From: Aureimonas frigidaquae
GTDB lineage: Bacteria > Pseudomonadota > Alphaproteobacteria > Rhizobiales > Rhizobiaceae
NCBI RefSeq assembly: GCF_001463905.1
Contig: NZ_BBWR01000015.1
Location: 1-64,000, forward strand
Reading direction: 5' to 3'
Length of the DNA stretch: 64,000 bases
Positions 8,239 through 17,405 of this stretch are shown here, one piece after another (the stretch's first letter is position 1; the number at the start of each line of letters is the position of its first letter). A program made the translations under genes and the position numbers. The notes below the pieces were generated by a model. That model did no database searches. It was given only the letters and a program-made list of their open reading frames with translations, and had not been told where the DNA came from.

Positions 8239-10428
8239 ATGAGTCTCGACAGTCAGTCCGATGGGACGGAGCGTTACGTCACCGAAGGCGGCATAACCAT
8301 CACGCGGCACCGCCAGGCGATTGCCTATGAGGGGGCCATCGAGCCGGTCATCGATCAGCTCGACACGCGGCGCGGCGCGGTCTTTTCGTCCAACTACGAA
8401 TATCCGGGCCGCTATACGCGGTGGGATACGGCGATCGTCGATCCGCCGGTCGTCATCACCGCTTCGGGGCGGGTCATGCGGATCGAGGCGCTGAACCCGC
8501 GCGGCAGGGTACTCGTCGGATTCATCGGCGACGCGCTGGACGGCCATCCCGACCTTTCCGCCTTCGCGCGGACAGAGGATGCGATCGACCTTTCGGTCAA
8601 GACGCCGGACCGCGTCTTCACCGAAGAGGAGCGGTCGCGCATGCCGACCGTCTTCTCGGTCCTGCGGGCCATCGTCCAGCTTTTCAAATCGCACGAGAAC
8701 GGCGATCTCGGGCTCTATGGCGCCTTCGGCTACGACCTGGCCTTCCAGTTCGATCCCGTCACGCTGCATCTGCAGCGCCCGGACGACCAGCGCGACCTCG
8801 TCCTGTTCCTGCCGGATGCGGTCCACACGGCCGATCACTACGGCGCGACGGCCTATGTGGACCGCTTCGAGTTCGAGATGGATGGCGTCGGTACGGCCGG
8901 GCTTCCCGGTGGCGGGCCGGAGGCCCCCTACAGGGCCGCGCAGGGCACGCCCGAACGGGGCGACCATGCGCCGGGCGAGTATGCCGCGCTGGTGCGCCGC
9001 GCCAAGGACAAGTTCGTGCGCGGCGATCTGTTCGAGGTCGTCCCCGGCCAGACCTTCTACGAGCGGAGCGACAGCGCCCCCTCGGCCATCAGCCGCAAGC
9101 TGAAGTCGATCAACCCGTCGCCCTATTCCTTCTTCATCAACCTCGGGGACAATGAGTTCCTGATCGGCGCGAGCCCGGAAATGTTCGTGCGCGTCAGCGG
9201 ACGCCGGGTGGAAACCTGCCCGATCTCCGGCACGATCCGCCGCGGCGCGGATGCGATCTCCGATTCCGAGCAGATCCTCAAGCTCCTAAATTCGCGCAAG
9301 GACGAGTCCGAACTGACCATGTGCTCGGATGTCGACCGCAACGACAAGAGCCGGGTCTGCGAACCCGGATCGGTGCGGGTGATCGGCCGCCGCCAGATCG
9401 AGATGTATTCCAGGCTGATCCACACGGTGGACCATATCGAGGGCCGGCTGCGCGAAGGCATGGACGCGATGGACGCCTTCCTGTCGCATGCCTGGGCCGT
9501 CACGGTGACGGGCGCACCCAAGCTCTGGGCGATGCGCTTCATCGAAACGCATGAAAAGAGCCCGCGTGCCTGGTATGGCGGCGCCGTCGGCATGATGCAT
9601 TTCAACGGCGATATGAACACCGGCCTGACTCTGCGCACCATCCGGCTCAAGGACGGGGTGGCGCAGGTGCGCGCCGGCGCGACGCTCCTCTACGATTCCA
9701 ACCCGGAGGAGGAAGAGGCCGAAACGGAGCTGAAGGCCTCCGCCTTCCTGTCGGCCATCCGCGATGCCGGGGCCGAGGCCGTCGGCCCGGCCGAGGCGGT
9801 CCATTCCCGGGTGGGCGAGGGCGTCCGGGTGCTGCTCGTCGATCACGAGGACAGCTTCGTCCATACGCTCGCCAACTACATCCGGCAGACGGGCGCCGAG
9901 GTGACGACCGTGCGCACGCCGGTGCCGGTAGAGATATTCGACCGGGTCGCGCCGGACCTCGTGGTCCTGTCGCCCGGGCCGGGAAGCCCGGAGGATTTCG
10001 ATTGCCGGGCCACGATCGGCGCGGCGCGCCAGCGCGGCCTGCCCATCTTCGGCGTGTGCTTAGGGCTCCAGGCGCTGGCGGAAGCCTATGGCGGCAGCCT
10101 GCGCACACTGCATGTGCCTGTGCATGGCAAGCCCTCCCGCATCCGCGTGAGCAAGCCGGGGCTGATCTTCGACGGCTTGCCGGCGGAGGTGACGGTGGGG
10201 CGCTATCACTCCATCTTCGCCGATCCGATCCGCCTGCCGCGGGAGTTCGACGTGACGGCCGAAACGGAAGACGGCGTCGTCATGGCCTTCGAACATCGAA
10301 CGGAGCCCGTCGCAGCGGTGCAGTTCCATCCGGAAAGCATCATGACGCTGGGTGGCGATGCCGGCATGCGGATGATCGAGAACGTCGTCGCCAAACTGGC
10401 ACGCCGCGCGCGCGTCAAGGCCGCTTGA
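8239..10428 (+). CDS. trpE(G): Anthranilate synthase, fused TrpE(G)
   Basis: First step of tryptophan synthesis: chorismate plus glutamine to anthranilate. Residues ~1-525 are TrpE, with [13 protein letters not shown], the chorismate-binding [12 protein letters not shown] and [17 protein letters not shown]. Residues ~535-729 are the TrpG glutamine amidotransferase, with nucleophile Cys607 in [12 protein letters not shown] and the His/Glu pair in FHPESIM. The one-chain TrpE(G) is typical of Rhizobiales. ATG 8239 is chosen because GAGG lies 9 bases upstream; the frame extends to 8200 without a better site. Expression is expected to be controlled by the trpL attenuator. Twelve bases separate it from the CDF transporter gene. 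Confidence 0.96.
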   Translation: MSLDSQSDGTERYVTEGGITITRHRQAIAYEGAIEPVIDQLDTRRGAVFSSNYEYPGRYTRWDTAIVDPPVVITASGRVMRIEALNPRGRVLVGFIGDALDGHPDLSAFARTEDAIDLSVKTPDRVFTEEERSRMPTVFSVLRAIVQLFKSHENGDLGLYGAFGYDLAFQFDPVTLHLQRPDDQRDLVLFLPDAVHTADHYGATAYVDRFEFEMDGVGTAGLPGGGPEAPYRAAQGTPERGDHAPGEYAALVRRAKDKFVRGDLFEVVPGQTFYERSDSAPSAISRKLKSINPSPYSFFINLGDNEFLIGASPEMFVRVSGRRVETCPISGTIRRGADAISDSEQILKLLNSRKDESELTMCSDVDRNDKSRVCEPGSVRVIGRRQIEMYSRLIHTVDHIEGRLREGMDAMDAFLSHAWAVTVTGAPKLWAMRFIETHEKSPRAWYGGAVGMMHFNGDMNTGLTLRTIRLKDGVAQVRAGATLLYDSNPEEEEAETELKASAFLSAIRDAGAEAVGPAEAVHSRVGEGVRVLLVDHEDSFVHTLANYIRQTGAEVTTVRTPVPVEIFDRVAPDLVVLSPGPGSPEDFDCRATIGAARQRGLPIFGVCLGLQALAEAYGGSLRTLHVPVHGKPSRIRVSKPGLIFDGLPAEVTVGRYHSIFADPIRLPREFDVTAETEDGVVMAFEHRTEPVAAVQFHPESIMTLGGDAGMRMIENVVAKLARRARVKAA

Positions 10429-10440
10429 GAGGGCAGGATC

Positions 10441-11337
10441 GTGGTCGAGCTGAAAACCGCGAACCGCATTGCGGTGACGACGATCTTCGTCGCGCTCCTG
10501 GTGCTGGGCCTGAAATATCTGGCCTATGCGGTCACCGGCTCGGTCGCGCTCTACTCGGACGCGCTGGAGTCCGTCGTCAACGTGGTGGCCAGCCTGGCCG
10601 CCCTGTGGGCGATCAACGTTTCGGCGCGCCCGGCCGACACCGATCATCCCTTCGGCCACCACAAGGCAGAGTATTTCTCGGCCGTCCTGGAAGGCGTGCT
10701 GATCACGGTGGCGGCGCTCCTGATCCTGCGGGAGGCTTGGGCCGCATGGCAGATGCCGCGGGCGCTGGACACGCCGGCCCAGGGCATGGCGATCAACGCC
10801 GTGGCGACCGTCGTCAACGCGATCTGGGGCACCTACCTGATCCGGCAGGGCCGGGCGCGGCGCTCCCCGGCGCTTGCCGCCGACGGCCGGCACATCATGG
10901 CCGATGTCTTCACCTCCGTCGGGGTGCTGGCGGGGCTGGGCCTTGCGATCCTGACCGGCTGGCACGTGCTCGACCCGCTGATGGCCGCGCTCGTGGCGCT
11001 CAACATCCTGCGCGAGGGGCTGAAAGTGGTGACCAGTTCCCTGTCGGGGCTGATGGACCAGGCCATGGATCCGGGCGAGCTGGAGGAGGTGCGCGGCATC
11101 ATCTCCGCCCATGCGGACGGCGCGCTCGAAGTGCATGACCTGCGCACGCGCCATGCCGGGCCGGCCTTCTTCATCGAGTTCCACATGGTCGTGCCGAGCG
11201 GCATGACGGTCGGTACGGCGCATGTGATCTGCGACAGGATCGAGGCGCGGCTGCAGGAGCGGTTCCGGGGCGCCAACGTGCTGATCCATGTGGAGCCGGA
11301 GGACGAGGCCAAGCAGGTCGGCGTTCCGATCCTGTGA
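10441..11337 (+). CDS. Cation diffusion facilitator family metal exporter
   Basis: Proton-coupled export of divalent metals (Zn, Fe, Mn, Co or Ni) across the inner membrane. Membrane region at residues ~10-200 with the CDF site in helix 2 (YSDALESVVNVVAS) and the helix 5 site HIMADVFTSVGV, plus HPFGHHKAEYFSAVLEG between helices 2 and 3. The C-terminal ~90 residues form the cytoplasmic metal-sensing domain (LEVHDLRTRHAG, VIHVEP-like end). GTG start at 10441 after GGGCAGG. Cotranscription with trpE(G) is suggested only by the 12-bp gap. The metal cannot be assigned: the helix 5 pair is HxxxD, the zinc/iron type. 298 residues. Confidence 0.9.
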   Translation: MVELKTANRIAVTTIFVALLVLGLKYLAYAVTGSVALYSDALESVVNVVASLAALWAINVSARPADTDHPFGHHKAEYFSAVLEGVLITVAALLILREAWAAWQMPRALDTPAQGMAINAVATVVNAIWGTYLIRQGRARRSPALAADGRHIMADVFTSVGVLAGLGLAILTGWHVLDPLMAALVALNILREGLKVVTSSLSGLMDQAMDPGELEEVRGIISAHADGALEVHDLRTRHAGPAFFIEFHMVVPSGMTVGTAHVICDRIEARLQERFRGANVLIHVEPEDEAKQVGVPIL

Positions 11338-11392
11338 AGGTTTCGACGGGAAGGGGCTTGCATTCGGCAACGCGCCGACGCAATTTGCCGGC

Positions 11393-11506
11393 ATGACGAA
11401 TCTCGGCTCGCACGACATGGAATGCCCTATCGGCTCTGCCGACGGCTTCGCGCGCGCCTGCCCCAGCCTCCTTCTGCTCCTTAGCGGCGGTCGTCGGGCC
11501 CGTTGA
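11393..11506 (+). CDS. leuL: leu leader peptide with five consecutive Leu codons
   Basis: ORF of 37 codons (29 if ATG 11417 is used) ending ACPSLLLLLSGGRRAR. The Leu run CTC CTT CTG CTC CTT at 11468-11482 lies 8 codons before the stop, the expected position of a stalling site for leucine-tRNA sensing. A weak promoter-like pair, TTGCAT (11358-11363) and CAATTT (11381-11386) with 17-base spacing, would place transcription near A11393, mirroring the trpL arrangement. No ribosome-binding site is visible for either ATG. Called from the Leu run, its place 137 bp before leuA and the folding of the following bases. Confidence 0.75.
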   Translation: MTNLGSHDMECPIGSADGFARACPSLLLLLSGGRRAR

Positions 11507-11537
11507 GAGGGGGCGCCCGGCGGTCGAAGCCGGCGCC
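11492..11537 (+). promoter_or_regulatory. Alternative hairpins of the leuA leader
   Basis: CGTCGGGC (11492-11499, within the last leader codons) can pair with GCCCGGCG (11515-11522), one pair being G-T. Instead, 11512-11521 can pair with 11529-11537 (GCCGGCGCC) with one bulged C and a 7-base loop. The two folds are exclusive. The 3' arm could also pair with GCGCCGGC at 11608-11615, close to the leuA ribosome-binding site. No U-run follows any hairpin, so whether control is by termination or by leuA translation is open. The rest of 11338-11643 holds nothing else I recognise. Confidence 0.55.
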
Positions 11538-11643
11538 TTGCTGACGCAGTCGTCCCCTCGCAAACCCAAGTTAGACAGACCCGAAGGCCGCGGCCGGCAC
11601 GATGAGTGCGCCGGCGGGTGCGGTCCTTGAAGAGGCAAAGACG

Positions 11644-13377
11644 ATGTCGCAGTCCAGCATACCGGCCAAACCTTCCGGCCGTCCCGTCATGGCCAAGGCC
11701 GCCGAAAAATACGTCCCGTACCCGCATGTCGATTTGCAGGACCGCCAATGGCCGTCCCGCCGGATCGAGAAGGCGCCGATCTGGTGCTCCGTCGACCTGC
11801 GCGACGGTAACCAGGCCCTGGTCGACCCGATGGGCCATGAGCGCAAGGCGCGCATGTTCGCGCTCCTGAAGGATATGAACTTCAAGGAGATCGAGATCGG
11901 TTTCCCGTCGGCCTCGCAGACCGATTTCGACTTCACCCGCTGGGCGGTGGAAGAGGGCGGCGTGGCGGAGGACGTCTCGCTCCAGGTGCTGGTCCAGTGC
12001 CGGCCCGAGCTGATCGCCCGGACCTTCGAATCGCTCGAAGGGGCGCATCGCCCGATCGTGCATTTCTACAATTCGACGAGCGAGCTGCAGCGCAGGGTCG
12101 TGTTCCAGAAGGACCGCGCGGGCATCAAGGAGATCGCGACCGACGCGGCCAAGATGATCGCCGACATGGCCGCCAAGGCGGGGGGCGGGTTCCGCTTCCA
12201 GTATTCGCCCGAAAGCTTCACCGGCACGGAGCTGGAATTCGCGCTCGAGATCTGCAACGCGGTGTCGGAGATCATCCAGCCGACGGTGGATAACAAGCTG
12301 ATCCTGAACCTGCCGGCCACGGTGGAGATGTCCACCCCCAACATCCATGCCGACCAGATCGAATGGATGAGCCGGAACCTCGATCGGCGGGACGCGATCA
12401 TCCTGTCGCTGCACCCGCATAACGACCGGGGCACGGCCATCGCCGCGACCGAGCTGGGGCTGATGGCCGGCGCCGACCGCGTGGAGGGAACGCTGTTCGG
12501 AAACGGTGAGCGCACCGGCAATGTTGATCTGGTGACGCTGGCCTTGAACCTCTTCACGCAAGGCGTCGATCCGGAGCTGGACGTCTCGGACATCAACCGC
12601 ATCAAGGATGTCTACGAGCACTGCAACCAGCTGCGCATCCCCGAGCGCCACCCCTATGTCGGCGAGCTCGTCTACACGGCCTTTTCCGGCTCGCACCAGG
12701 ACGCGATCAACAAGGGCATGAAGGCCGCCCGGGCCGCCAATACGCCGGTCTGGGAGGTCCCGTACCTGCCGATCGATCCGAAGGATGTCGGGCGCAGCTA
12801 CGAGGCGATCATCCGCATCAACTCGCAGAGCGGCAAGGGCGGCATCGCCTATGTGCTGCAGGCCGATTACGGGTTGAACCTGCCGCGCAACCTGCAGATC
12901 GAGTTCCGGGACGAGATCCAGCGCATCACCGACCAGGAAGGCAAGGAGATGCCGGCGCGCCGCATCTACGAGCAATTCCTGGAAACCTATGTCGAGCAGC
13001 CCGGTGCGCCGCTGCGCTTCGAAGAACATCTGACGCGCGCGGAAGGCGGCGGCCGGTCCGACCGGCTTGTCGAGGCCGTCATTCTGGACCGCGGTGAAGA
13101 GGTTCGGATCGAAGGCCGCGGGACGGGCCCGATCGACGGCTTCGTCGATGCCCTGTCGCGCCATATCGGCATCGACATGGCAGTGGCCAACTATGCAGAG
13201 CACTCGCTGCAGCACGGCTCCAACGCGACGGCGATTTCCTACATGGAAATCGAGTTTCCGGGCGGCAAGGTCTTCGGCGCGGGCATCGACCACAACATCG
13301 TCTCCGCATCGCTGAAGGCGATCGTGGCGGCCGCGAACCGCATCCTGATGAGGCCGGAGGAGACCACGGCCGAGTAG
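11644..13377 (+). CDS. leuA: 2-Isopropylmalate synthase
   Basis: First committed step of leucine synthesis: acetyl-CoA plus 2-oxoisovalerate to 2-isopropylmalate. The HMGL-like TIM barrel begins at ~residue 40 with WCSVDLRDGNQALVDPM, which supplies the metal-binding Asp and catalytic Arg; LHPHNDRGTAIAATELG carries the His ligands, and NGERTGNVDLVTLALN is the family signature. Residues ~430-577 form the LeuA allosteric domain (leucine feedback), with SYMEIEFPGGKVFGAGID near the end. ATG 11644 follows AAGAGGCAAAG; an in-frame ATG at 11602 lacks a site. 577 residues, type 2 LeuA length. Likely under the upstream leader peptide. Confidence 0.96.
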   Translation: MSQSSIPAKPSGRPVMAKAAEKYVPYPHVDLQDRQWPSRRIEKAPIWCSVDLRDGNQALVDPMGHERKARMFALLKDMNFKEIEIGFPSASQTDFDFTRWAVEEGGVAEDVSLQVLVQCRPELIARTFESLEGAHRPIVHFYNSTSELQRRVVFQKDRAGIKEIATDAAKMIADMAAKAGGGFRFQYSPESFTGTELEFALEICNAVSEIIQPTVDNKLILNLPATVEMSTPNIHADQIEWMSRNLDRRDAIILSLHPHNDRGTAIAATELGLMAGADRVEGTLFGNGERTGNVDLVTLALNLFTQGVDPELDVSDINRIKDVYEHCNQLRIPERHPYVGELVYTAFSGSHQDAINKGMKAARAANTPVWEVPYLPIDPKDVGRSYEAIIRINSQSGKGGIAYVLQADYGLNLPRNLQIEFRDEIQRITDQEGKEMPARRIYEQFLETYVEQPGAPLRFEEHLTRAEGGGRSDRLVEAVILDRGEEVRIEGRGTGPIDGFVDALSRHIGIDMAVANYAEHSLQHGSNATAISYMEIEFPGGKVFGAGIDHNIVSASLKAIVAAANRILMRPEETTAE

Positions 13378-13480
13378 GGGCCGGGCGGCGGCGGTTGCGC
13401 TTTTGCGTGCCGTCGTCGCATTTTCTTAACGAGCCCCGGTGTCTACTGCACCCGACATGCGGAATGGTCGGAGAAGCGAC

Positions 13481-14095
13481 ATGGGCGAGCCAAAGACAGA
13501 TCTTGCGGTGGCCAAGGGGTCCCGCCGGCTGACGGATGCGGTGCGTGCGGCCAAGATCGCGGCGGCGCAGCGGTCCGACATCGTGGTCGACATACGCGAG
13601 GCGGAGCGCGCCCGGCTGGCCACCCTGGCCGACGATATGAAGGAAGTCTCCGATGCCGTTCCGGCGACGGACGACCTGTTCGACTTCACCCTTTCGGAAG
13701 GTCCGCAGCCCCGCTACTGGGTGGATGGCACGGCGCATGTTTCCATGGCGCGCGACCGCGTCACCTATCGCTTCCTGCGGGAAACCCGGCTCGGGCGCGT
13801 CACCCTGTCCGAATCCACCGATCCGCAGCGCATCGTCGATGCCGTGACGGAGTATGTGGCCGAGCGCATCGTGGAGCGGGACCGCGCGCTCGCGCTGTCG
13901 GACCGGGTTGCCGCGCGCGGGGATGCCGGCCGTTTGGTCATTGCCGGCCCGGACATGGTCGAGGATTCGCGACCGGCGGGCGCGGGGCGGCAGACGGCCC
14001 TGATGCTGGCGCTTGCCTGGATCATCATCGGCGCCGTCCTGGGTGCGGGCGCGTTGATCGGCCTGTCGCTCCTAAGCGGCGCGCCGCTGATCTGA
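13481..14095 (+). CDS. Uncharacterised protein with one C-terminal membrane helix
   Basis: I do not recognise this family. The 204-residue product is charged and mostly soluble-looking, with a predicted helical region at 20-65, a middle segment (RYWVDGTAHVSMARDRVTYRFLRE, residues ~82-105) that looks like an alpha/beta domain, and one hydrophobic helix (LALAWIIIGAVLGAGALIGL) just before the C-terminus, so most of the chain should lie in the cytoplasm as a tail-anchored protein. ATG 13481 follows GGAGAAGCGAC. Codon use is like its neighbours. Its 3' end overlaps the convergent benE 3' end by 24 bp. Confidence 0.72.
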   Translation: MGEPKTDLAVAKGSRRLTDAVRAAKIAAAQRSDIVVDIREAERARLATLADDMKEVSDAVPATDDLFDFTLSEGPQPRYWVDGTAHVSMARDRVTYRFLRETRLGRVTLSESTDPQRIVDAVTEYVAERIVERDRALALSDRVAARGDAGRLVIAGPDMVEDSRPAGAGRQTALMLALAWIIIGAVLGAGALIGLSLLSGAPLI

Positions 14096-15295
14096 CCCTG
14101 CCAGCCGCCGCAGGCCGAGCACGCCAGCGCCCGATACGAGGCCCCAGAAGGCAGCGCTGACGCCCAGGAAGGCCAGCCCGGACGCCGAGACCAGGAAGCA
14201 GACGGCGGCTGCCTCGCGCTCCTTCACAACCTCCATCGCGCCATGCAGTGAGCTGGCGAGCGCGCCCAACAGCGCCAGACCGGCAATCGTGCCGATCAGA
14301 AGCGGCGCTTGCGCCGCGAAGGTGACGATCCAGCCGGCGGCCAGCCCGAACAGGATGTAGGCCGCGCCGCTGGAGATTCCGGCCAGGTAGCGCAAACGCT
14401 TGTCCGGGCCGGCTTCCGGCCCCGCGCAAAGCGCGGCCGTGATGGCGGCAAGGTTGAACGCGAGCGCGCCGAAGGGCGCCGCCAGCGCCGTCGCAAGGCC
14501 GGTGCCGACGAAGATCGGCCCCGGCGCCGGCTCGTATCCGTTGAGTTTCAGGATGGCGAGGCCCGGCACGTTCTGGGACGCCATGGTGATGACGAAGAGC
14601 GGCAGGGCAATGCCGATGATGGCCGACAGGTCGAATTGCGGCATGACGGCGATCGGGCCCGTCAGGCTGGCAAGGCCCGGCACCGTGTCACCCGCCCGGA
14701 ACAGGATGAGCGCCATGGTGACGAGCGCGGCGGCCGGCACGGCCGCCAGGCGCTTGACGGCGCCGACCAGGAGAAAGGTTGCGATGATGAGCCCGGCATC
14801 CAGCGGAACGGCGGCGGCCGCCCGCACGGGGGCCATACACAGATCGAACAGGATGCCCGCCAGCATGGCATTGGCGAGCGAGCGCGGCACCTTTGTGATG
14901 AGGCGGCCGAACGGTTTGATCAGCCCTGCCACGAGGATCAGAAGCCCGGTTGCGACGAAGGCGCCGATGGCGGCCGGATAGCCCGCCGAAGGCGTGCCCG
15001 CAATGGCCAGGAAGGCGGCGCCGGGCGTCGACCAGGCGATGGAGATGGGCATCCTGCTCGCCCAGGAATAGAGGATGCTGCACAGGCCCATCGTGACCGA
15101 CAGGGCAAAGAGGCCCGAGGCCGCCTGATCCACCGTCGCGCCGACACCGTGCAAACCCTGCACGATCACTGAGAAGCTGGAGGTAAAGGCAATCGCCGCC
15201 GTCAGAAGGCCGGCGGCGAGGGCGGGCAGGGCTGCGGTGAAGCGTTGGTGTTGCACGGCATCGACCCTGCGCAGGAATGTGGCGACGACCGGCAT
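14072..15295 (-). CDS. benE: BenE family benzoate/H+ symporter-like protein
   Basis: Polytopic inner-membrane protein of 407 residues, the usual BenE length. Visible family features are ITKVPRSLANAMLAGILFDL, ITMASQNVPGLAILKLNGYEP and GALAFNLAAITAALCAGPEA, with about 11-12 hydrophobic segments. BenE members import benzoate and relatives with protons. No benzoate catabolic gene lies nearby, so the substrate is uncertain. ATG 15295-15293 has only a weak ribosome-binding site. Confidence 0.87.
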   Translation of the reverse strand: MPVVATFLRRVDAVQHQRFTAALPALAAGLLTAAIAFTSSFSVIVQGLHGVGATVDQAASGLFALSVTMGLCSILYSWASRMPISIAWSTPGAAFLAIAGTPSAGYPAAIGAFVATGLLILVAGLIKPFGRLITKVPRSLANAMLAGILFDLCMAPVRAAAAVPLDAGLIIATFLLVGAVKRLAAVPAAALVTMALILFRAGDTVPGLASLTGPIAVMPQFDLSAIIGIALPLFVITMASQNVPGLAILKLNGYEPAPGPIFVGTGLATALAAPFGALAFNLAAITAALCAGPEAGPDKRLRYLAGISSGAAYILFGLAAGWIVTFAAQAPLLIGTIAGLALLGALASSLHGAMEVVKEREAAAVCFLVSASGLAFLGVSAAFWGLVSGAGVLGLRRLAGSDQRRAA

Positions 15296-15363
15296 AGACC
15301 AGGTGGGGCAGGCGCCACAAGCCACGACCGTCCCCGCCGGTACGGTTGGTGGAAGTTGCGCAT

Positions 15364-16350
15364 TTACCGCACGGGGGAGGGCTCGGCCGCCGCCACCTGC
15401 CGTGCGGCGCGTTGCCGGCTGATCGCCAGCCCGACGCCGACGAGGATCAGGACCACGCCGCAGATGAAGAGCGGCCCCATCCTGTCGCCGAACATCGCCG
15501 CCGAGGCGGCGATCCCGAAGACGGGCTGCAGGAATTGAACGCTCGCGGCGACGCGGGCCGGGACCGTCCGCAGAAGCCAAAGCCACAGGAACAGGCCCGC
15601 GACCGTCACCAGGACGCCGAGATAGGCCGCAGCCGCAACGGCCGCCGGTTCCAGGGTGAAAGCGGTCCGTGACATTTCCCACGCGCTGAACGGCAAGAGG
15701 ACCGCGAAGCCGGCAACCGTGCTCCAGATCGAGACCGTGACGGTCCCGAAGGCTTGCGTCAGCTCGACGCTCCAGACGTAGTAGAAGGCGATCGTCACCG
15801 CCGACAGGAAGACGAGGGCCACGCCGGAAAACGTCGTCCCCGCAAGGCCGGAGGCGCCGTCCCCCTGGCCGAAAGCGACGAGCGCGATCCCGCCGAAGGC
15901 GGCAAGAAGGCCGACCCTTTGCAGGCGCCCGACCGATTGGCGAAGGCGCAGGCTCGCAAACACCACGACGAAGAGCGGGATCGTTGCCGAGATGATGGTG
16001 CTGACCGAGGCCGCGGTTCCCGCGATCCCGAAGGTCTGCGCGACCTGGCCGACGCCGATCCCCACTATGCCGAGCGCGGCGACCTTGGGCACGGCCTTCC
16101 AGGGAAGCCGGAGGCGGCCGAGCCCGAACAGCATGAAGACCGGAACCGCGATCGCGAAGCGCAACGCCGTCAATGTCAGCGGCGGCATCGAGGCAAGGCC
16201 AAGCTTCGTGATCGGAATGGACAGGCCCCACAGGAGGGCAAGAACCAGCATGGCCGGGACGCTCCATGACGAGCGCAACGAAACCTGTGTGCCCGCGGTG
16301 TTTCCAGATGCGTCTATGGTCATGGAAAGAGGGCCGCCCGTTTGAGACAT
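15364..16350 (-). CDS. EamA/DMT family transporter
   Basis: Drug/metabolite superfamily exporter with two EamA halves and about ten helices: first half from LVLALLWGLSIPITKLGLAS, second from LVFLSAVTIAFYYVWSVELT, ending PVFGIAASAAMFGDRMGPLF and GVVLILVGVGLAISRQR. Such proteins usually export amino acids or other metabolites. It is divergent from a LysR regulator with 87 bp between the start codons, a common arrangement in which the regulator controls the exporter. ATG 16350-16348 has AAGAG upstream; an in-frame ATG at 16323 is an alternative. 328 residues. Confidence 0.87.
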   Translation of the reverse strand: MSQTGGPLSMTIDASGNTAGTQVSLRSSWSVPAMLVLALLWGLSIPITKLGLASMPPLTLTALRFAIAVPVFMLFGLGRLRLPWKAVPKVAALGIVGIGVGQVAQTFGIAGTAASVSTIISATIPLFVVVFASLRLRQSVGRLQRVGLLAAFGGIALVAFGQGDGASGLAGTTFSGVALVFLSAVTIAFYYVWSVELTQAFGTVTVSIWSTVAGFAVLLPFSAWEMSRTAFTLEPAAVAAAAYLGVLVTVAGLFLWLWLLRTVPARVAASVQFLQPVFGIAASAAMFGDRMGPLFICGVVLILVGVGLAISRQRAARQVAAAEPSPVR

Positions 16351-16437
16351 CCGATGGCTCTTCGCACCCGGCGAAGCGTCATGACAAACGATATGTCGGC
16401 CCGCTATGCTTGAGCGGAATGCAAGCGTCGGTGCGCC

Positions 16438-17361
16438 ATGTCAAACCGCCTCCCACCCCTTCAGACACTCCGCGCCTTCGAGGCGACAGGACGGCTCCTG
16501 AGCATGACGCAAGCCGGTGCCGAGCTTCACGTGACGGCCGGCGCGATCAGCCGCCAGATCCGGGCTTTGGAGGAGGAGCTGGGCTTCCCTGTGTTCCGCC
16601 GCCTCACCCGGCAGATCGTCCTGACGCAGGCCGGAGCCGCATTCCACCAGACGGTAAGCCGGGCGCTTGCGGATATCGCAAGGGATGCCGACCGCCTGCG
16701 GGTACAAGGCGGGAACGACCGCCTGACAATCAGCACGAGCGTTTCCTTTGCCGCCAAATGGTTCGCTCCGCGGCTCCATCGGCTCGCTGCGCGGCTCCCC
16801 TCGGTCGACATCCACCTGGAGGTCAGCGACGTCAACATCGACCTGTCGGACGGACGGGTCGATGCCACGATCCGCTACGGCGTCGGCAGCTACCCTCAGA
16901 CCGTCTCGGAGCGCATCCTCGACGAAACCATGTGCCCGGTCTGCAGCCCGCATTACCGCGACGAGAAGCAAATTACGGTTCCGGCAGACCTTCTGGGCTG
17001 CACGCTGCTCAACGAGGAGCGGCTCCTCCACGACGACAGCACGCTTCCCAAATGGGCGCTCTGGTTCAAGGCCGCGGGGGTGTCGGCGCCGCGAATGCGG
17101 GGGCCCACCTTCAGCCATGGAAGCCTTGCCATAGAGGCGGCGATTCGCGGGGAGGGCGTTGCCCTCGGACGCAGTGCCCTGGTCTGCGAGGATATTGCGG
17201 CGGGGCGCCTCGTAGAGCCGTTTGCCGGCATCCGCCTGCCGGCCGGGCGCGGCTACGACCTCGTCCATCGCCCGGGCGAGGAAGAGGAACCGATGATCAT
17301 GACCTTGCGGGAGTGGCTCCGCGACGAGGTTCGCGACGTCCTGGCGGAGCCGGGGTCTTGA
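16438..17361 (+). CDS. LysR family regulator, GcvA-like
   Basis: DNA-binding transcription regulator. The winged helix-turn-helix spans residues ~5-65 (LRAFEATGRLLSMTQAGAEL, HVTAGAISRQIRALEEELG, FRRLTRQIVLTQAG). The effector-binding domain starts near residue 90 (LTISTSVSFAAKWFAPRL), typical of the GcvA group, whose members bind amino acids or beta-lactam-related ligands. The divergent EamA gene is the obvious candidate target. The 16351-16437 interval contains AT-richer sequence around 16388-16410 that could hold the operator. 307 residues. Confidence 0.9.
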   Translation: MSNRLPPLQTLRAFEATGRLLSMTQAGAELHVTAGAISRQIRALEEELGFPVFRRLTRQIVLTQAGAAFHQTVSRALADIARDADRLRVQGGNDRLTISTSVSFAAKWFAPRLHRLAARLPSVDIHLEVSDVNIDLSDGRVDATIRYGVGSYPQTVSERILDETMCPVCSPHYRDEKQITVPADLLGCTLLNEERLLHDDSTLPKWALWFKAAGVSAPRMRGPTFSHGSLAIEAAIRGEGVALGRSALVCEDIAAGRLVEPFAGIRLPAGRGYDLVHRPGEEEEPMIMTLREWLRDEVRDVLAEPGS

Positions 17362-17405
17362 GGTCTGATGCCCTCACGGTGAGAAGGGCACTCCGCGGGC
17401 GCGCC

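Noticed and set aside
10060-13293. Very long minus-strand open frame opposite trpE(G), the CDF gene and leuA
   Set aside because: High GC keeps antisense frames open; the residues are His/Arg/Asp-rich, show no domain, and cross three well-supported genes.
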